64,000 nucleotides of DNA, taken from the NCBI GenBank assembly GCA_017552535.1, contig JAFZPV010000043.1, forward strand, positions 25,577 through 89,576, in the 5' to 3' direction. Positions 17,004 to 25,387 of the stretch are shown in pieces (position 1 is the stretch's first letter; every line of letters starts with the position of its first letter). The position numbers and the translations under genes are program-made. The DNA comes from Clostridia bacterium (GTDB taxonomy: Bacteria > Bacillota > Clostridia > Christensenellales > Aristaeellaceae). The notes beneath the pieces were generated by a model. The model ran no database searches and was not told the origin of the DNA. It saw only the letters and a list, made by a program, of their open reading frames with translations.

Positions 17004-18203
17004 TTAGTTTTTGAGCCTTTCCGCGATGGCTTTCAGGAAGCCTTCGCTGTCCGTGACGTTGGCTTCGCCTTCGTACAGAAGCGCCATGTCGCCGGTCATC
17101 GTGCCGGAAGTGATGGTGTCGATGGAGGCCTTTTCCAGGCGGCGGGCAAAATCCGTAAGCGCCTGGTTGCCGGTCATCTCTCCGCTTTTGCCCAGCGCGC
17201 CCGTCCAGGCGAACAGCGTGGCCATGGGGTTGGTGGAGGTCTTTTCGCCCTTCAGGTAGCGGTAGTAGTGGCGCGTAACCGTGCCGTGGGCGGCTTCGTA
17301 TTCGTACTGGCCGCCGGGGCATACCAGCACGCTGGTCATCAGCGCCAGGGAGCCGAAGGCGGAAGAGATCATGTCGCTCAAAACGTCGCCGTCGTAGTTC
17401 TTCATCGCCCACACGAAGCCGCCCTCGGATTTGACTGCCCGGGCCACGGCGTCGTCGATGAGCGTATAGAAATAGCTGATGCCCGCCTGCCCGAAGCGCG
17501 TGCGATACTCAGCCTCGTACAGCTCTTCAAAGGTCTTGCGGAAGCACTCGTCGTAGGTCTTGGATATGGTATCCTTGGCGGAGAACCACAGGTTTTCCTT
17601 TACGCCCAATGCGTACTCGAAGCACACGCGGGCGAAGGACTCGATGGAGTCCCGCCGGTTGTGCATGCCCTGCACGATGCCGGGACCCGCGAAGTCGTAT
17701 ACCAGCTCCCGCTTTTCCTGTCCGTCCGCGCCGGTAAACACGATCTCCGCTTTTCCCGGTCCGGGAACTGCCATTTCGGCTGCCTTGTACACGTCGCCGT
17801 AGGCGTGCCTCGCCACGGTGATGGGCTTTTTCCAGCCGGGGATGTAGGTCTTCAGGCCCTTGACCGTGATGGGCCTGCGGAACACCGTGCCGTCCAGATA
17901 CGCCCGCAGGGTGCCGTTGGGAGACTTGTACATCCGCTTTAAGTTATACTCCGTCATGCGTCCGGCGTTGGGGGTGATGGTGGCGCACTTTACGCCCACG
18001 CCCAGGCGCTCTATGGCTTTGGCGGCCTCCAGGGTCACCTCATCGTCCGTGCGGTCCCTTTCCGGCAGGCCAAGGTCGTAATACTCGGTATTCAGCTCCA
18101 CGAAGGGCTCCAGCACGATCTGCTTGATCTGCTGCCAGAGGATGCGGGTCATCTCGTCGCCGTCCAGTTCGGCGATGGGTCTGGTCATCACGATGCGGTT
18201 CAT
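17004..18203 (-). CDS. icd: NADP-dependent isocitrate dehydrogenase
   Basis: A 399-residue enzyme converting isocitrate to 2-oxoglutarate and CO2 with NADP. The sequence is of the type II (eukaryote-like homodimer) class: an N-terminal MDGDEMTR-like ELDGDEMTRILW, the ITPNAGRMTEYNLKRMYKSPNGT substrate segment, and the NYDGDVLSDMISSAFGSL region with metal-binding Asp residues, then GTVTRHYY. Its ATG overlaps the aconitase stop by four bases (ATGA), so the two are translationally coupled. With the divergent citrate synthase it makes the 2-oxoglutarate and glutamate precursor branch of the TCA cycle; no other cycle genes are present here. Confidence 0.97.
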   Translation of the reverse strand: MNRIVMTRPIAELDGDEMTRILWQQIKQIVLEPFVELNTEYYDLGLPERDRTDDEVTLEAAKAIERLGVGVKCATITPNAGRMTEYNLKRMYKSPNGTLRAYLDGTVFRRPITVKGLKTYIPGWKKPITVARHAYGDVYKAAEMAVPGPGKAEIVFTGADGQEKRELVYDFAGPGIVQGMHNRRDSIESFARVCFEYALGVKENLWFSAKDTISKTYDECFRKTFEELYEAEYRTRFGQAGISYFYTLIDDAVARAVKSEGGFVWAMKNYDGDVLSDMISSAFGSLALMTSVLVCPGGQYEYEAAHGTVTRHYYRYLKGEKTSTNPMATLFAWTGALGKSGEMTGNQALTDFARRLEKASIDTITSGTMTGDMALLYEGEANVTDSEGFLKAIAERLKN

Positions 18204-20287
18204 GCGTTCGAAGCCCCCTTGCGGTAGTGATTGATGAGGCAGCCGTCGATGAGGATCTCCGCCTCGGCGTCAGTAAGCAGCGGAAGCGTGAGGGTCATTT
18301 CCTTTTGCCCGTTGACCAGCGCGGAAAATTCCCTCTGCCCGGCCATCAGCGCGGGCAGGAAGCCTTTGATCTCTACCGTGTCGCCAACGCTCAAGTCCAG
18401 CGCGTCCGTGCATACGAAGGGCACGATGCCCCAGTTGATCAGGTTGGCGCGGTAGCGCTTGGTGGCGTAGGATACCGCCACGTTGGCGATGCCGCCCAGT
18501 ACCCTCTGGCAGGATGCCGCCTGCTCCCGCGCGGAGCCGTCGCCGGGGCACACTGCCACCACGGCGCTGTATATGCCCTGATCCCGCAGGGCTTTGGAGC
18601 GCCCCACGTAGCCGGGATCGCGGCGGGACAAGGCAAACTCGCTCAGCCGCAGGGGATTGCTGCGGTAGGAGGAGGTCTCGCCGGAGGGGATCAGCTCGTC
18701 CGTGGTGGTCACGCTGTCGGTCAGGCGGGAGGCCACGGTAAAAGAGAGCGTTTCGTCCATGCCCCGGAATTCTGGCCAGTCCGCGATGTTGGGACCGAAT
18801 ATCAGATCTTCGTCCGGCAGGGGATGGCCTGTGCCGTCGTATACGCGGTTTTTGTAGGCCGTAAGGTCCGGCGCGTATGCGGCGTTGCGGACGTCTTCAT
18901 ATTGAACGGTGTCGGCGCCGGTCACATAGCCGCCGTTTAGCGCGCTGGCGGCGATGGAGCGGGCGTCCATCAGCGCTACGAACGCGCTCTGGCCTTCGCC
19001 GGGCTTTGCGCCTTCGCGGCAGGGGAAGTTGCGCGTGGCGTGCCGCAGGGACAGCGCGCCGATGGAGGGCACGTCTCCTGCGCCGAAGCACGGCCCGCAG
19101 AAGCAGGGCTTGAGCACCGCGCCGCTTGAAATCAGTTCGCCCAGGGCGCCGCTCTTCATCAGCGCCGCCTCCACGGGCACGGAGGAAGGATAGATGCTGG
19201 TGTTTCCGGCGCTTTGGCCCTTCAGGATGGCTGCGGCGTTCAAGATGTTTTCGTATCCGCCGCCGGCGCAGCCCGCGATCAGGAACTGGTCGGCCTTCAG
19301 GCCCTTGTCCGTCCATTTTTTGACCAGCTCGCCGTTTTTGAGCCCGGCGGCCTGCTCGGCTTTCGAAAGCACTTCCGTGGGATTTTCGTTCAGTTCCCGG
19401 ATGGGGAATGCGTTGCTGGGATGGAAGGGCAGCGCGATCATGGGCTCGATCCTGGAAAGATCCAGTATTATTGCCCGGTCGTACACGGCGCCGTCCGGCG
19501 CGCTCAAGGGAGCGTATTTGTCCCCGCGGCCATGGGCTTCATAATAAGAACGGGTCTTTTCGTCGGTCTCCCACACGGAGGAGAGGCAGGCGGTCTCGGT
19601 GGTCATCACGTCGATGCCGATGCGCTCGTCCATGCTCAGTTCATGCAGGCCGGGCCCGGCGAATTCCAGCACGCGGTTCTTCACAAAGCCGTTTGCGTAG
19701 GTGGCGGCGCACAGCGCCAGGGCAGCGTCGTGGGGGCCTACGCCGTGGGAGAGACGGCCGGTCAGGTATACCAGGACCGTCTCGGGCGGGGAGGGCAGGT
19801 CGTAGGTGTTGCCCAAAAGCTGCTTTACCAGCTCTCCGCCGCCTTCGCCTATGGCCAGCGTGCCCAGCGCGCCGTAGCGGGTGTGGGAATCGCTGCCCAG
19901 GATCATGCCGCCTGCAAAAGCCATCTGCTCCCTGGCGTACTGGTGGATCACGGCGAGGTTCGCCGGCACATATATGCCGCCGTATTTTCTGGCAGCGGAA
20001 AGCCCGAACACATGGTCGTCTTCGTTGATGGTGCCGCCCACGGCGCACAGGCTGTTGTGGCAGTTGGTGAAGGCGTAGGGCAGGGGAAAGCGCTTCATGC
20101 CGCTGGCGCGCGCGGTCTGGATGATGCCCACATAGGTGATGTCGTGGGAGATCAGCGCGTCAAAGCGGATGTGCGCGCCGCCGTGGGCCTGCAATATGCT
20201 TTGGGCCAGCGTTCCGCCGGGCACAAGGCCGGGCCTAACTTTCGGCGCGCCTTTTTCCAGTATAACGGGCGAGGAAATCAGCTCCAT
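18200..20287 (-). CDS. acnA: Aconitate hydratase
   Basis: A 695-residue iron-sulfur enzyme interconverting citrate and isocitrate. The cluster ligands are seen as Cys in the AGCAGGGYEN loop and the CFCGPCFGAG motif. GSDSHTRYGALGTLAIGEGG is the conserved Asp-His active-site segment. The C-terminal swivelling domain contains the KRYRANLINWGIVPF substrate-binding part. Its length is shorter than E. coli AcnA (about 890) and near that of mitochondrial and clostridial forms. It is the first gene of a two-gene operon with isocitrate dehydrogenase, divergent from citrate synthase across a 212-base promoter region. Confidence 0.95.
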   Translation of the reverse strand: MELISSPVILEKGAPKVRPGLVPGGTLAQSILQAHGGAHIRFDALISHDITYVGIIQTARASGMKRFPLPYAFTNCHNSLCAVGGTINEDDHVFGLSAARKYGGIYVPANLAVIHQYAREQMAFAGGMILGSDSHTRYGALGTLAIGEGGGELVKQLLGNTYDLPSPPETVLVYLTGRLSHGVGPHDAALALCAATYANGFVKNRVLEFAGPGLHELSMDERIGIDVMTTETACLSSVWETDEKTRSYYEAHGRGDKYAPLSAPDGAVYDRAIILDLSRIEPMIALPFHPSNAFPIRELNENPTEVLSKAEQAAGLKNGELVKKWTDKGLKADQFLIAGCAGGGYENILNAAAILKGQSAGNTSIYPSSVPVEAALMKSGALGELISSGAVLKPCFCGPCFGAGDVPSIGALSLRHATRNFPCREGAKPGEGQSAFVALMDARSIAASALNGGYVTGADTVQYEDVRNAAYAPDLTAYKNRVYDGTGHPLPDEDLIFGPNIADWPEFRGMDETLSFTVASRLTDSVTTTDELIPSGETSSYRSNPLRLSEFALSRRDPGYVGRSKALRDQGIYSAVVAVCPGDGSAREQAASCQRVLGGIANVAVSYATKRYRANLINWGIVPFVCTDALDLSVGDTVEIKGFLPALMAGQREFSALVNGQKEMTLTLPLLTDAEAEILIDGCLINHYRKGASNA

Positions 20288-20319
20288 GCAAAACCTCCAA
20301 AGTCGGTCAGTATGGTCCT

Positions 20320-20347
20320 ATTATAGCACATGCCGGGAAATATGCAA
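20320..20347 (-). promoter_or_regulatory. Promoter of the aconitase-isocitrate dehydrogenase operon
   Basis: Minus strand TTGCAT, 16 bases, TATAAT, 32 bases before the aconitase start codon. The shared intergenic region with citrate synthase holds four TTGCA pentamers on the two strands, possible parts of a shared operator. Confidence 0.7.
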
Positions 20348-20441
20348 GTTTAATTCACATAAAAATTCAAAAACATGGAGCATTACGGCGAAAATTTGCA
20401 AAAAAATAAATATATCAGCGCATATACTTGCAAATACGCTA

Positions 20442-20470
20442 TTGCATTTTGCTTTGGAAGGGGTTATAAT
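20442..20470 (+). promoter_or_regulatory. Promoter of citrate synthase
   Basis: TTGCAT, 17 bases, TATAAT; perfect -10 about 30 bases before the ATG. A second TTGCAA lies 14 bases upstream of the -35. Confidence 0.8.
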
Positions 20471-20499
20471 ACGCAATCATACCCTTCCGGAGGCGCACA

Positions 20500-21873
20500 A
20501 TGCAGTATATCGAAAAAGACACCTTCGCGGAAAACTACGTAAAAAACCTCAACCGGGATATCCGCACCAGCTATACCATCGACCCCAACCAGTTCAGGTC
20601 CCTGAACGTAAAGAGGGGCCTGAGGAACACGGACGGCACCGGCGTTCTGGCCGGCGTCACCAATATCGGCTCGGTGCAGGGCTATATGATGCTGGACGGC
20701 GACCCAATTCCCATGCCCGGCCGGCTGTATTACCGGGGCATCGAGATCAACGAGCTGGTGAACAACCACGTGCAAAGGCACATGTTCGGCTTTGAGGAGG
20801 TCTGCTACCTGCTTCTGCTGGGCAAGCTGCCCACCCAGAAGGAACTGGACGAATTCCGCGAGGCCCTGGCCGAGGCGCGGCACATGCCGGACGGCTACAA
20901 CGATTCCGTGCTGTTCAAGGCGCCCAACAAGAGCATCATGAACAAGCTGGCCAGCGGCGTGATGGCGCTGTACTCCTACGACGCCGACCCGGAAAACGTC
21001 TCCCCGGAAAACGTGCTCAGGCAGTCCATCCAGCTGATCGCCCGCCTGCCCATCATCATGTCCAACGCCTACAACGTGAAGCGCCACCTGTTCGACCGGG
21101 ATTCCCTCTACCTGCACGTGCCGATGGACGAGCTCACCATCGCCGAAAACCTTCTGCGCATGCTGCGGGACGATAAGAAGTATTCCGACGATGAAGCCCA
21201 CCTGCTGGACATCTGCCTTACGCTCCACGCGGAGCACGGCGGCGGCAACAACTCCACTTTCACCTGCCGCGCCCTGACCTCCACGGGCACCGACACCTAC
21301 GCCACCATCTGCGGCGCCATCAACGCCCTCAAGGGTCCGCTGCACGGCGGCGCCAACGCCAAGACCATGCAGATGTTTGACGACATCAAGGAAAACGTAT
21401 CCAACCTCTCCGACGACGGCGCGCTCACGGATTACTTAAAGCGCATCCTGGACGGCACCGCGGGGGATATGTCCGGCAAGATCTACGGCCTGGGCCACGC
21501 GGTATACACCGAGAGCGACCCCAGGGAGCTGCTGCTCAAAAAGTACGCCCGGGAGCTCAGCCCCCGCTTCGCCATGGACGACGATTTCGCGCTGATGGAG
21601 CGCATCGAGCGCATCGGCCTGCAGCTGGTGGCGGAAAAGCACAAAGACCACCGCACCATGTGCGCCAATATCGACATGTATTCCGGCCTGGTGTACCGCA
21701 TGCTGGGCATTCCGGACGAGATGTTCACGCCCCTGTTCGCGGTGGCGAGGGTATCCGGCTGGTGCGCCCACCGCCTGGAGGAGCTGATCTCCGGCGGCAA
21801 GCTCATGCGTCCCGGCTACAAGGCAGTCATGCCCAAGGGCGCGCACTACATCCCGATCGAGGAGCGCAACTGA
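20500..21873 (+). CDS. gltA: Citrate synthase
   Basis: A 457-residue enzyme condensing acetyl-CoA with oxaloacetate. Active-site segments are present: the HAEHGGGNNSTFTCR helix with the first catalytic His, the GPLHGGANAK loop with the second, and the GLGHAVY segment, with the catalytic Asp in the later ANIDMYSGLVYRMLG motif. The length and N-terminal extension match the clostridial and Gram-positive type with a long N-terminal part. It has CGGAGG before the ATG and its own promoter and terminator. The divergent aconitase-isocitrate dehydrogenase operon supplies the next two steps. Confidence 0.97.
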   Translation: MQYIEKDTFAENYVKNLNRDIRTSYTIDPNQFRSLNVKRGLRNTDGTGVLAGVTNIGSVQGYMMLDGDPIPMPGRLYYRGIEINELVNNHVQRHMFGFEEVCYLLLLGKLPTQKELDEFREALAEARHMPDGYNDSVLFKAPNKSIMNKLASGVMALYSYDADPENVSPENVLRQSIQLIARLPIIMSNAYNVKRHLFDRDSLYLHVPMDELTIAENLLRMLRDDKKYSDDEAHLLDICLTLHAEHGGGNNSTFTCRALTSTGTDTYATICGAINALKGPLHGGANAKTMQMFDDIKENVSNLSDDGALTDYLKRILDGTAGDMSGKIYGLGHAVYTESDPRELLLKKYARELSPRFAMDDDFALMERIERIGLQLVAEKHKDHRTMCANIDMYSGLVYRMLGIPDEMFTPLFAVARVSGWCAHRLEELISGGKLMRPGYKAVMPKGAHYIPIEERN

Positions 21874-21889
21874 AAGCAAGCGAAAATCG

Positions 21890-21917
21890 GGGGCTGTCCG
21901 ATACGCCGGACAGCCCC
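21890..21917 (+). terminator. Terminator after citrate synthase
   Basis: An 11-bp perfect stem (GGGGCTGTCCG with its complement) and a 6-base loop, 17 bases after the stop codon. The following sequence TCGTTATGTTTTG is only moderately T-rich. Confidence 0.65.
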
Positions 21918-22016
21918 TCGTTATGTTTTGCGAAACAGCACGCCGCATGGTACGATATGATCAAACACATATGAAGCAAGAAACCATACAAATCGATGTT
22001 TGGCGGAGGAAAAAAG

Positions 22017-22364
22017 ATGAACGATCATAATGAAGATTTTTGGGATGCATTGGATGAGTTGGTGAATACGTCCGAAATCGTGATTGACAGGCCGAAAGGA
22101 TCTGCCCATCCAAGGTTTCCGGATTTCATATATCGGGTTGACTACGGTTACCTGAGGGATACTTCCTCTATGGATGGAGCAGGAATTGACGTATGGGTCG
22201 GAAGCGGAAAGAAAACAGCCGATGCCATCATGTGCATTATCGATTTGATGAAACGAGATTCTGAGATCAAGATACTGATTGGCTGTACAGAAGAAGAAAA
22301 GATGGAAGTATACAAAACGCATAATGAAACGAAGTATATGAAAGGCATTTTGATACGGCGATAA
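22017..22364 (+). CDS. Short inorganic pyrophosphatase-like protein
   Basis: A 115-residue protein with the soluble type I pyrophosphatase pattern KGSAHPRFPDFIYRVDYGYL at residues 25-44 and the later GAGIDVWVGS that corresponds to the Asp-rich DGDPLDV motif. Here the motif is reduced: GAGIDVW keeps one Asp where true pyrophosphatases have three. The protein is also about 60 residues shorter than E. coli Ppa. A cluster of such short proteins is known in Clostridia and usually annotated as pyrophosphatase; catalytic activity is doubtful. GGAGG lies seven bases before the ATG. The gene is visibly richer in A and T than its neighbours, which hints at recent acquisition. Confidence 0.75.
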   Translation: MNDHNEDFWDALDELVNTSEIVIDRPKGSAHPRFPDFIYRVDYGYLRDTSSMDGAGIDVWVGSGKKTADAIMCIIDLMKRDSEIKILIGCTEEEKMEVYKTHNETKYMKGILIRR

Positions 22365-22482
22365 ATCCCATTTTACCGGATTGTTCTGTTTACCTGGACC
22401 TGACCATGCCTCCGGAACTCAGAAAGGCGCACCGGCTTCCCTGGTGGGGGGGCTGGCGCATTTTCGCTGAAGACGATCCGCT

Positions 22483-23247
22483 TTACTCTTCCGCCGTTCC
22501 GGCACCGTTCAGGGCCTCGAAGTAGGCGATCAGGCCTTCCGCCATGCCCAGCACCAGCAGGTCCTGATAGGCGGGATCGTTGAGCTTTTCGTCCTCCTCG
22601 GGGTTGGACATGTATCCGCACTCTGCCAGCACGCAGGGCACTTCGGACCAGTTGAGGCCCGTATAGGTATCGCGCTTGTATACGCTCTTTTTTGCCGCGC
22701 CGGTCCTTTCTGTCATGGCCGAGAGCAGGCAGCGGCCCAGCAGCGCGCTTTCCTCCGCCTTCGTCCCGGTCTTGCGCACGTACATGGCGATGCCGTGATG
22801 GGTATGGTCTGTGGAGCCGTCGCAGTGGATGCGCAGCACCGCGTCCGCGCCCCATTCGTTCATCATCACGGCACGCTCCACGTTGGATATGTCCACGTCC
22901 GCCGTTTCCCGCGTCATGAGCACCTCGGCACCCAGAAGCGCCAGCAGATCCCTGAGCTTCAGCGAGATCTGCAGATCCGTTACGTGTTCGGGTATGCCGG
23001 TGCTCACGCCTTTCGTGCCGGTAGCCACCTTGGCCTTGGTCTCGCGGCTGCCGGGTGCGATGGGCTCGCGCTGGCTGTTGCCTTTTGCCTGATGGCCAGG
23101 ATCGATGCCGATCTTATAGCCGGCCAGGGGAAGGGCTTTGTTTTCTTTGGTGTTTTCTTCTTCCACCACCACGCTGCCCCTGTCCGCTTCGGAGAGCGCG
23201 CAGAAGGCGATGCAGGCGATGAGCGTCCACAACAGGATTCGTTTCAT
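22483..23247 (-). CDS. N-acetylmuramoyl-L-alanine amidase (Amidase_3)
   Basis: A secreted 254-residue zinc amidase that cuts the bond between muramic acid and the stem peptide. A signal peptide is present (MKR, hydrophobic core, cleavage about residue 20). The zinc ligands are readable as His52 in GIDPGHQ, Glu87 and His141 in RIHCDG, with catalytic Glu209 in VLAECGYMSN. There is no separate wall-binding domain; the region between signal peptide and catalytic core is short. It is downstream of the sugar-importer operon on the same strand after a GC-rich hairpin and may be expressed separately. It is convergent with the pyrophosphatase-like gene. Confidence 0.93.
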   Translation of the reverse strand: MKRILLWTLIACIAFCALSEADRGSVVVEEENTKENKALPLAGYKIGIDPGHQAKGNSQREPIAPGSRETKAKVATGTKGVSTGIPEHVTDLQISLKLRDLLALLGAEVLMTRETADVDISNVERAVMMNEWGADAVLRIHCDGSTDHTHHGIAMYVRKTGTKAEESALLGRCLLSAMTERTGAAKKSVYKRDTYTGLNWSEVPCVLAECGYMSNPEEDEKLNDPAYQDLLVLGMAEGLIAYFEALNGAGTAEE

Positions 23248-23277
23248 TTGGTAGTAGATCCGTTTTTGTCATAAAGC

Positions 23278-23304
23278 GGGGCGGCAGCGTGTCGCCGCCG
23301 CCCC
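23278..23304 (-). terminator. Probable terminator or hairpin after the MsmX-type gene
   Basis: An 8-bp perfect GC stem (GGGGCGGC with its complement) lies in the short gap between the ATPase and amidase genes. On the minus strand it is followed by GCTTTATG, so the T-tract is poor and read-through into the amidase gene is possible. Confidence 0.5.
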
Positions 23305-23332
23305 GGGCGTTCTGCGTGTGCGATTAAAGCTG

Positions 23333-24496
23333 TCAGCGGTCGCCGGAGGATGTCGCGGTGCGCACGTTTTTGAGGTCCGTCAGCAGGTTGATCCCGTCCG
23401 GACCGAAGAAATGCATCACGCGGCTCTCGAAGCTGATGTACAGCTTGGCGCCCCTGGTGAGGGCGGCGCGCCTTTCGGCGGACAGGCTCAGCGTGGGCAC
23501 GCGCACGATCAGGCGGCTGCCGTCTTCGGTATACACATGCAGGTGCAGCTCGCTGCCCATCATTTCGTTCACTTCCAGCGTGCAGGGGATCGCGTCCGCA
23601 GCCGGGCCTTCGCGCAGCACGATGTGCTCGGGGCGCACGCCCAGCGTGATGTCCGTGCTGCCCGCATGATGCTCCAGCAGGGAAGCACACTTCTCTCCGT
23701 CCACGCGCATCGTGGCGCCGAAGGGAGACACGGTGTAGCTGTCGCCGTTCCGCTCCAGGCGGGTCTTCATCATGTTCATCTTGGGGGCGCCGATGAATTC
23801 CGCCACGAAGATGTTGGCGGGCATCTCGAACACCTCGGTGGGGGTGCCCACCTGCTCGATGTAGCCGTCCTGCATGATCACGATGCGGTCGCCCAGAGTC
23901 ATGGCCTCAGTCTGGTCGTGGGTGACGTATACGAAGGTGGTGTTCAGCTTCTGCCTGAGCAGGATGATCTCCGCGCGCATCTGGTTGCGCAGCTTGGCGT
24001 CCAGGTTGCTCAGCGGCTCATCCATCAGAAAGACGTTGGCGTTTCGCACCATGGCGCGGCCGATGGCCACGCGCTGCCTCTGTCCGCCGGACAGGGCGCG
24101 GGGCTTGCGCATCAGGTAATCCGTGATGCCCAGGATCTCCGCGGCGTTGGTGACCTTGGCGTACACCTCTTCTTCGGGGACCTTCTTGAGCCTCAGGGAG
24201 AAGGCGATGTTGTCGTACACCGTCATGTGGGGGTACAGCGCGTAGTTCTGGAACACCATGGCGATGTCCCTGTCCTTGGGCTGCAGGTCGTTTACCACGG
24301 TGCCGTCGATCTCCACCGTGCCTTCGGAGATGTCCTCCAGGCCCGCAATCATGCGCAGGGTGGTGGATTTGCCGCAGCCGGAGGGGCCGACGAACACCAC
24401 GAATTCCTTGTCCTTGATCTCCAGATCGAAGTCGTGCACGGCGACGACCTTGTTGTCATATATCTTTTTTACGCCTTTGAGTGTGACGCTTGCCAT
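23333..24496 (-). CDS. msmX: Sugar ABC transporter ATPase, MsmX/UgpC type
   Basis: A 387-residue ATPase that energises carbohydrate importers. Walker A GPSGCGKSTT is at about residues 37-46, the signature LSGGQRQRVAIGRA at about 135, and Walker B VFLMDEPLSNLDAKLR follows. The C-terminal 150 residues form the MalK/OB-fold regulatory domain (DITLGVRPEHIVLR). It follows the permeases by 15 bases. No other sugar ATPase gene lies in this window, although two further importers lacking one are present. In Bacillus a single MsmX serves several importers; the same may hold here. Whether it belongs only to the MalEFG system is not known. Confidence 0.93.
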   Translation of the reverse strand: MASVTLKGVKKIYDNKVVAVHDFDLEIKDKEFVVFVGPSGCGKSTTLRMIAGLEDISEGTVEIDGTVVNDLQPKDRDIAMVFQNYALYPHMTVYDNIAFSLRLKKVPEEEVYAKVTNAAEILGITDYLMRKPRALSGGQRQRVAIGRAMVRNANVFLMDEPLSNLDAKLRNQMRAEIILLRQKLNTTFVYVTHDQTEAMTLGDRIVIMQDGYIEQVGTPTEVFEMPANIFVAEFIGAPKMNMMKTRLERNGDSYTVSPFGATMRVDGEKCASLLEHHAGSTDITLGVRPEHIVLREGPAADAIPCTLEVNEMMGSELHLHVYTEDGSRLIVRVPTLSLSAERRAALTRGAKLYISFESRVMHFFGPDGINLLTDLKNVRTATSSGDR

Positions 24497-24511
24497 ACGG
24501 TTAACTCCTTT

Positions 24512-25387
24512 CTATCCCTTCACGGCGCCGCCCGTGACGCCCTCGACGTAGTACCTCTGCAGCATCAGGAACAGGATCGTTACCGGCAGCGCTACCAGCA
24601 CGCCGCCCGCGCAGAACATGGTGTAGCGCGAACCGATCTGGTCCTTGTTGAGCCAGTTGTACATGCCGACCGCCACGTTCATGCCCTTTGAAGTGCCCAT
24701 GGAGATGTAGCGGGCGAACACGAAATCGCCCCAGGGGGCCATGAACGCGGTGAGGATGGTGTATATCACGATGGGCTTGGACAGGGGCAGGATGATCTTC
24801 ACGAGCACCTTCAGGCGCGTGGCGCCGTCCACGCGCGCCGCCTCGTCCAGGGATTTGGAAATCGTGTCGAAGAAGCCCTTGGATACGTAGTAGCCCATGC
24901 CGGAGGAGGCGATGTACACCAGGATCAGGCCGGGCACGGCGTTTGCCTGGGTGAGGCCGATGTCGGCGAGCACCCGGTACAGGATGATCATGGTGAGCAT
25001 GCCGGGGAAGAGGCTGAGCACCAGCATGAGCTTCATGATGGGCTTGCGCATCTTAAAGCGGAAGCGGCTCAGGGTGTAGCTCATGCACAGCACGATCACG
25101 GTCTGGAAGACGGCGACGCATATGGCGATCACGAAGGTGTTGCGGTACCAGCGCCAGAAATCCGTCTTGGCAAGGTTCACGTAGTTGTCAAAGCCCCATA
25201 CGTGCGGCACCACGTAGCCCACTTCGTTGGTGGATTCCACGCGGAAGGACTGCAGCAGGATGCAGATGAAGGGGATCAGCCAGATGACGGATATCGCGAT
25301 GAGCACGACGTATATCGCGGTATTCGCGGCGCGGCGGGAGGCTCTCAGGCCCATATGCCGCTTCACAGGTGCAGCTGTATTCATCAC
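24512..25387 (-). CDS. Maltose/galactan-type ABC permease, MalG type
   Basis: A 291-residue inner-membrane permease with six helices and the EAA loop EAARVDGATRLKVLVKIILPL (residues 182 on) that contacts the ATPase. The reading frame begins at a GTG (25387) or at the ATG three bases later; AGGAGG lies seven and ten bases before these. The start overlaps the MalF-type stop, so the pair is translationally coupled. The opening residues with basic RASRR before the first helix match MalG/GanQ. Since the neighbouring extracellular enzyme is a galactanase, the imported sugar may be galacto-oligosaccharides rather than maltodextrin. Confidence 0.92.
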   Translation of the reverse strand: MMNTAAPVKRHMGLRASRRAANTAIYVVLIAISVIWLIPFICILLQSFRVESTNEVGYVVPHVWGFDNYVNLAKTDFWRWYRNTFVIAICVAVFQTVIVLCMSYTLSRFRFKMRKPIMKLMLVLSLFPGMLTMIILYRVLADIGLTQANAVPGLILVYIASSGMGYYVSKGFFDTISKSLDEAARVDGATRLKVLVKIILPLSKPIVIYTILTAFMAPWGDFVFARYISMGTSKGMNVAVGMYNWLNKDQIGSRYTMFCAGGVLVALPVTILFLMLQRYYVEGVTGGAVKG

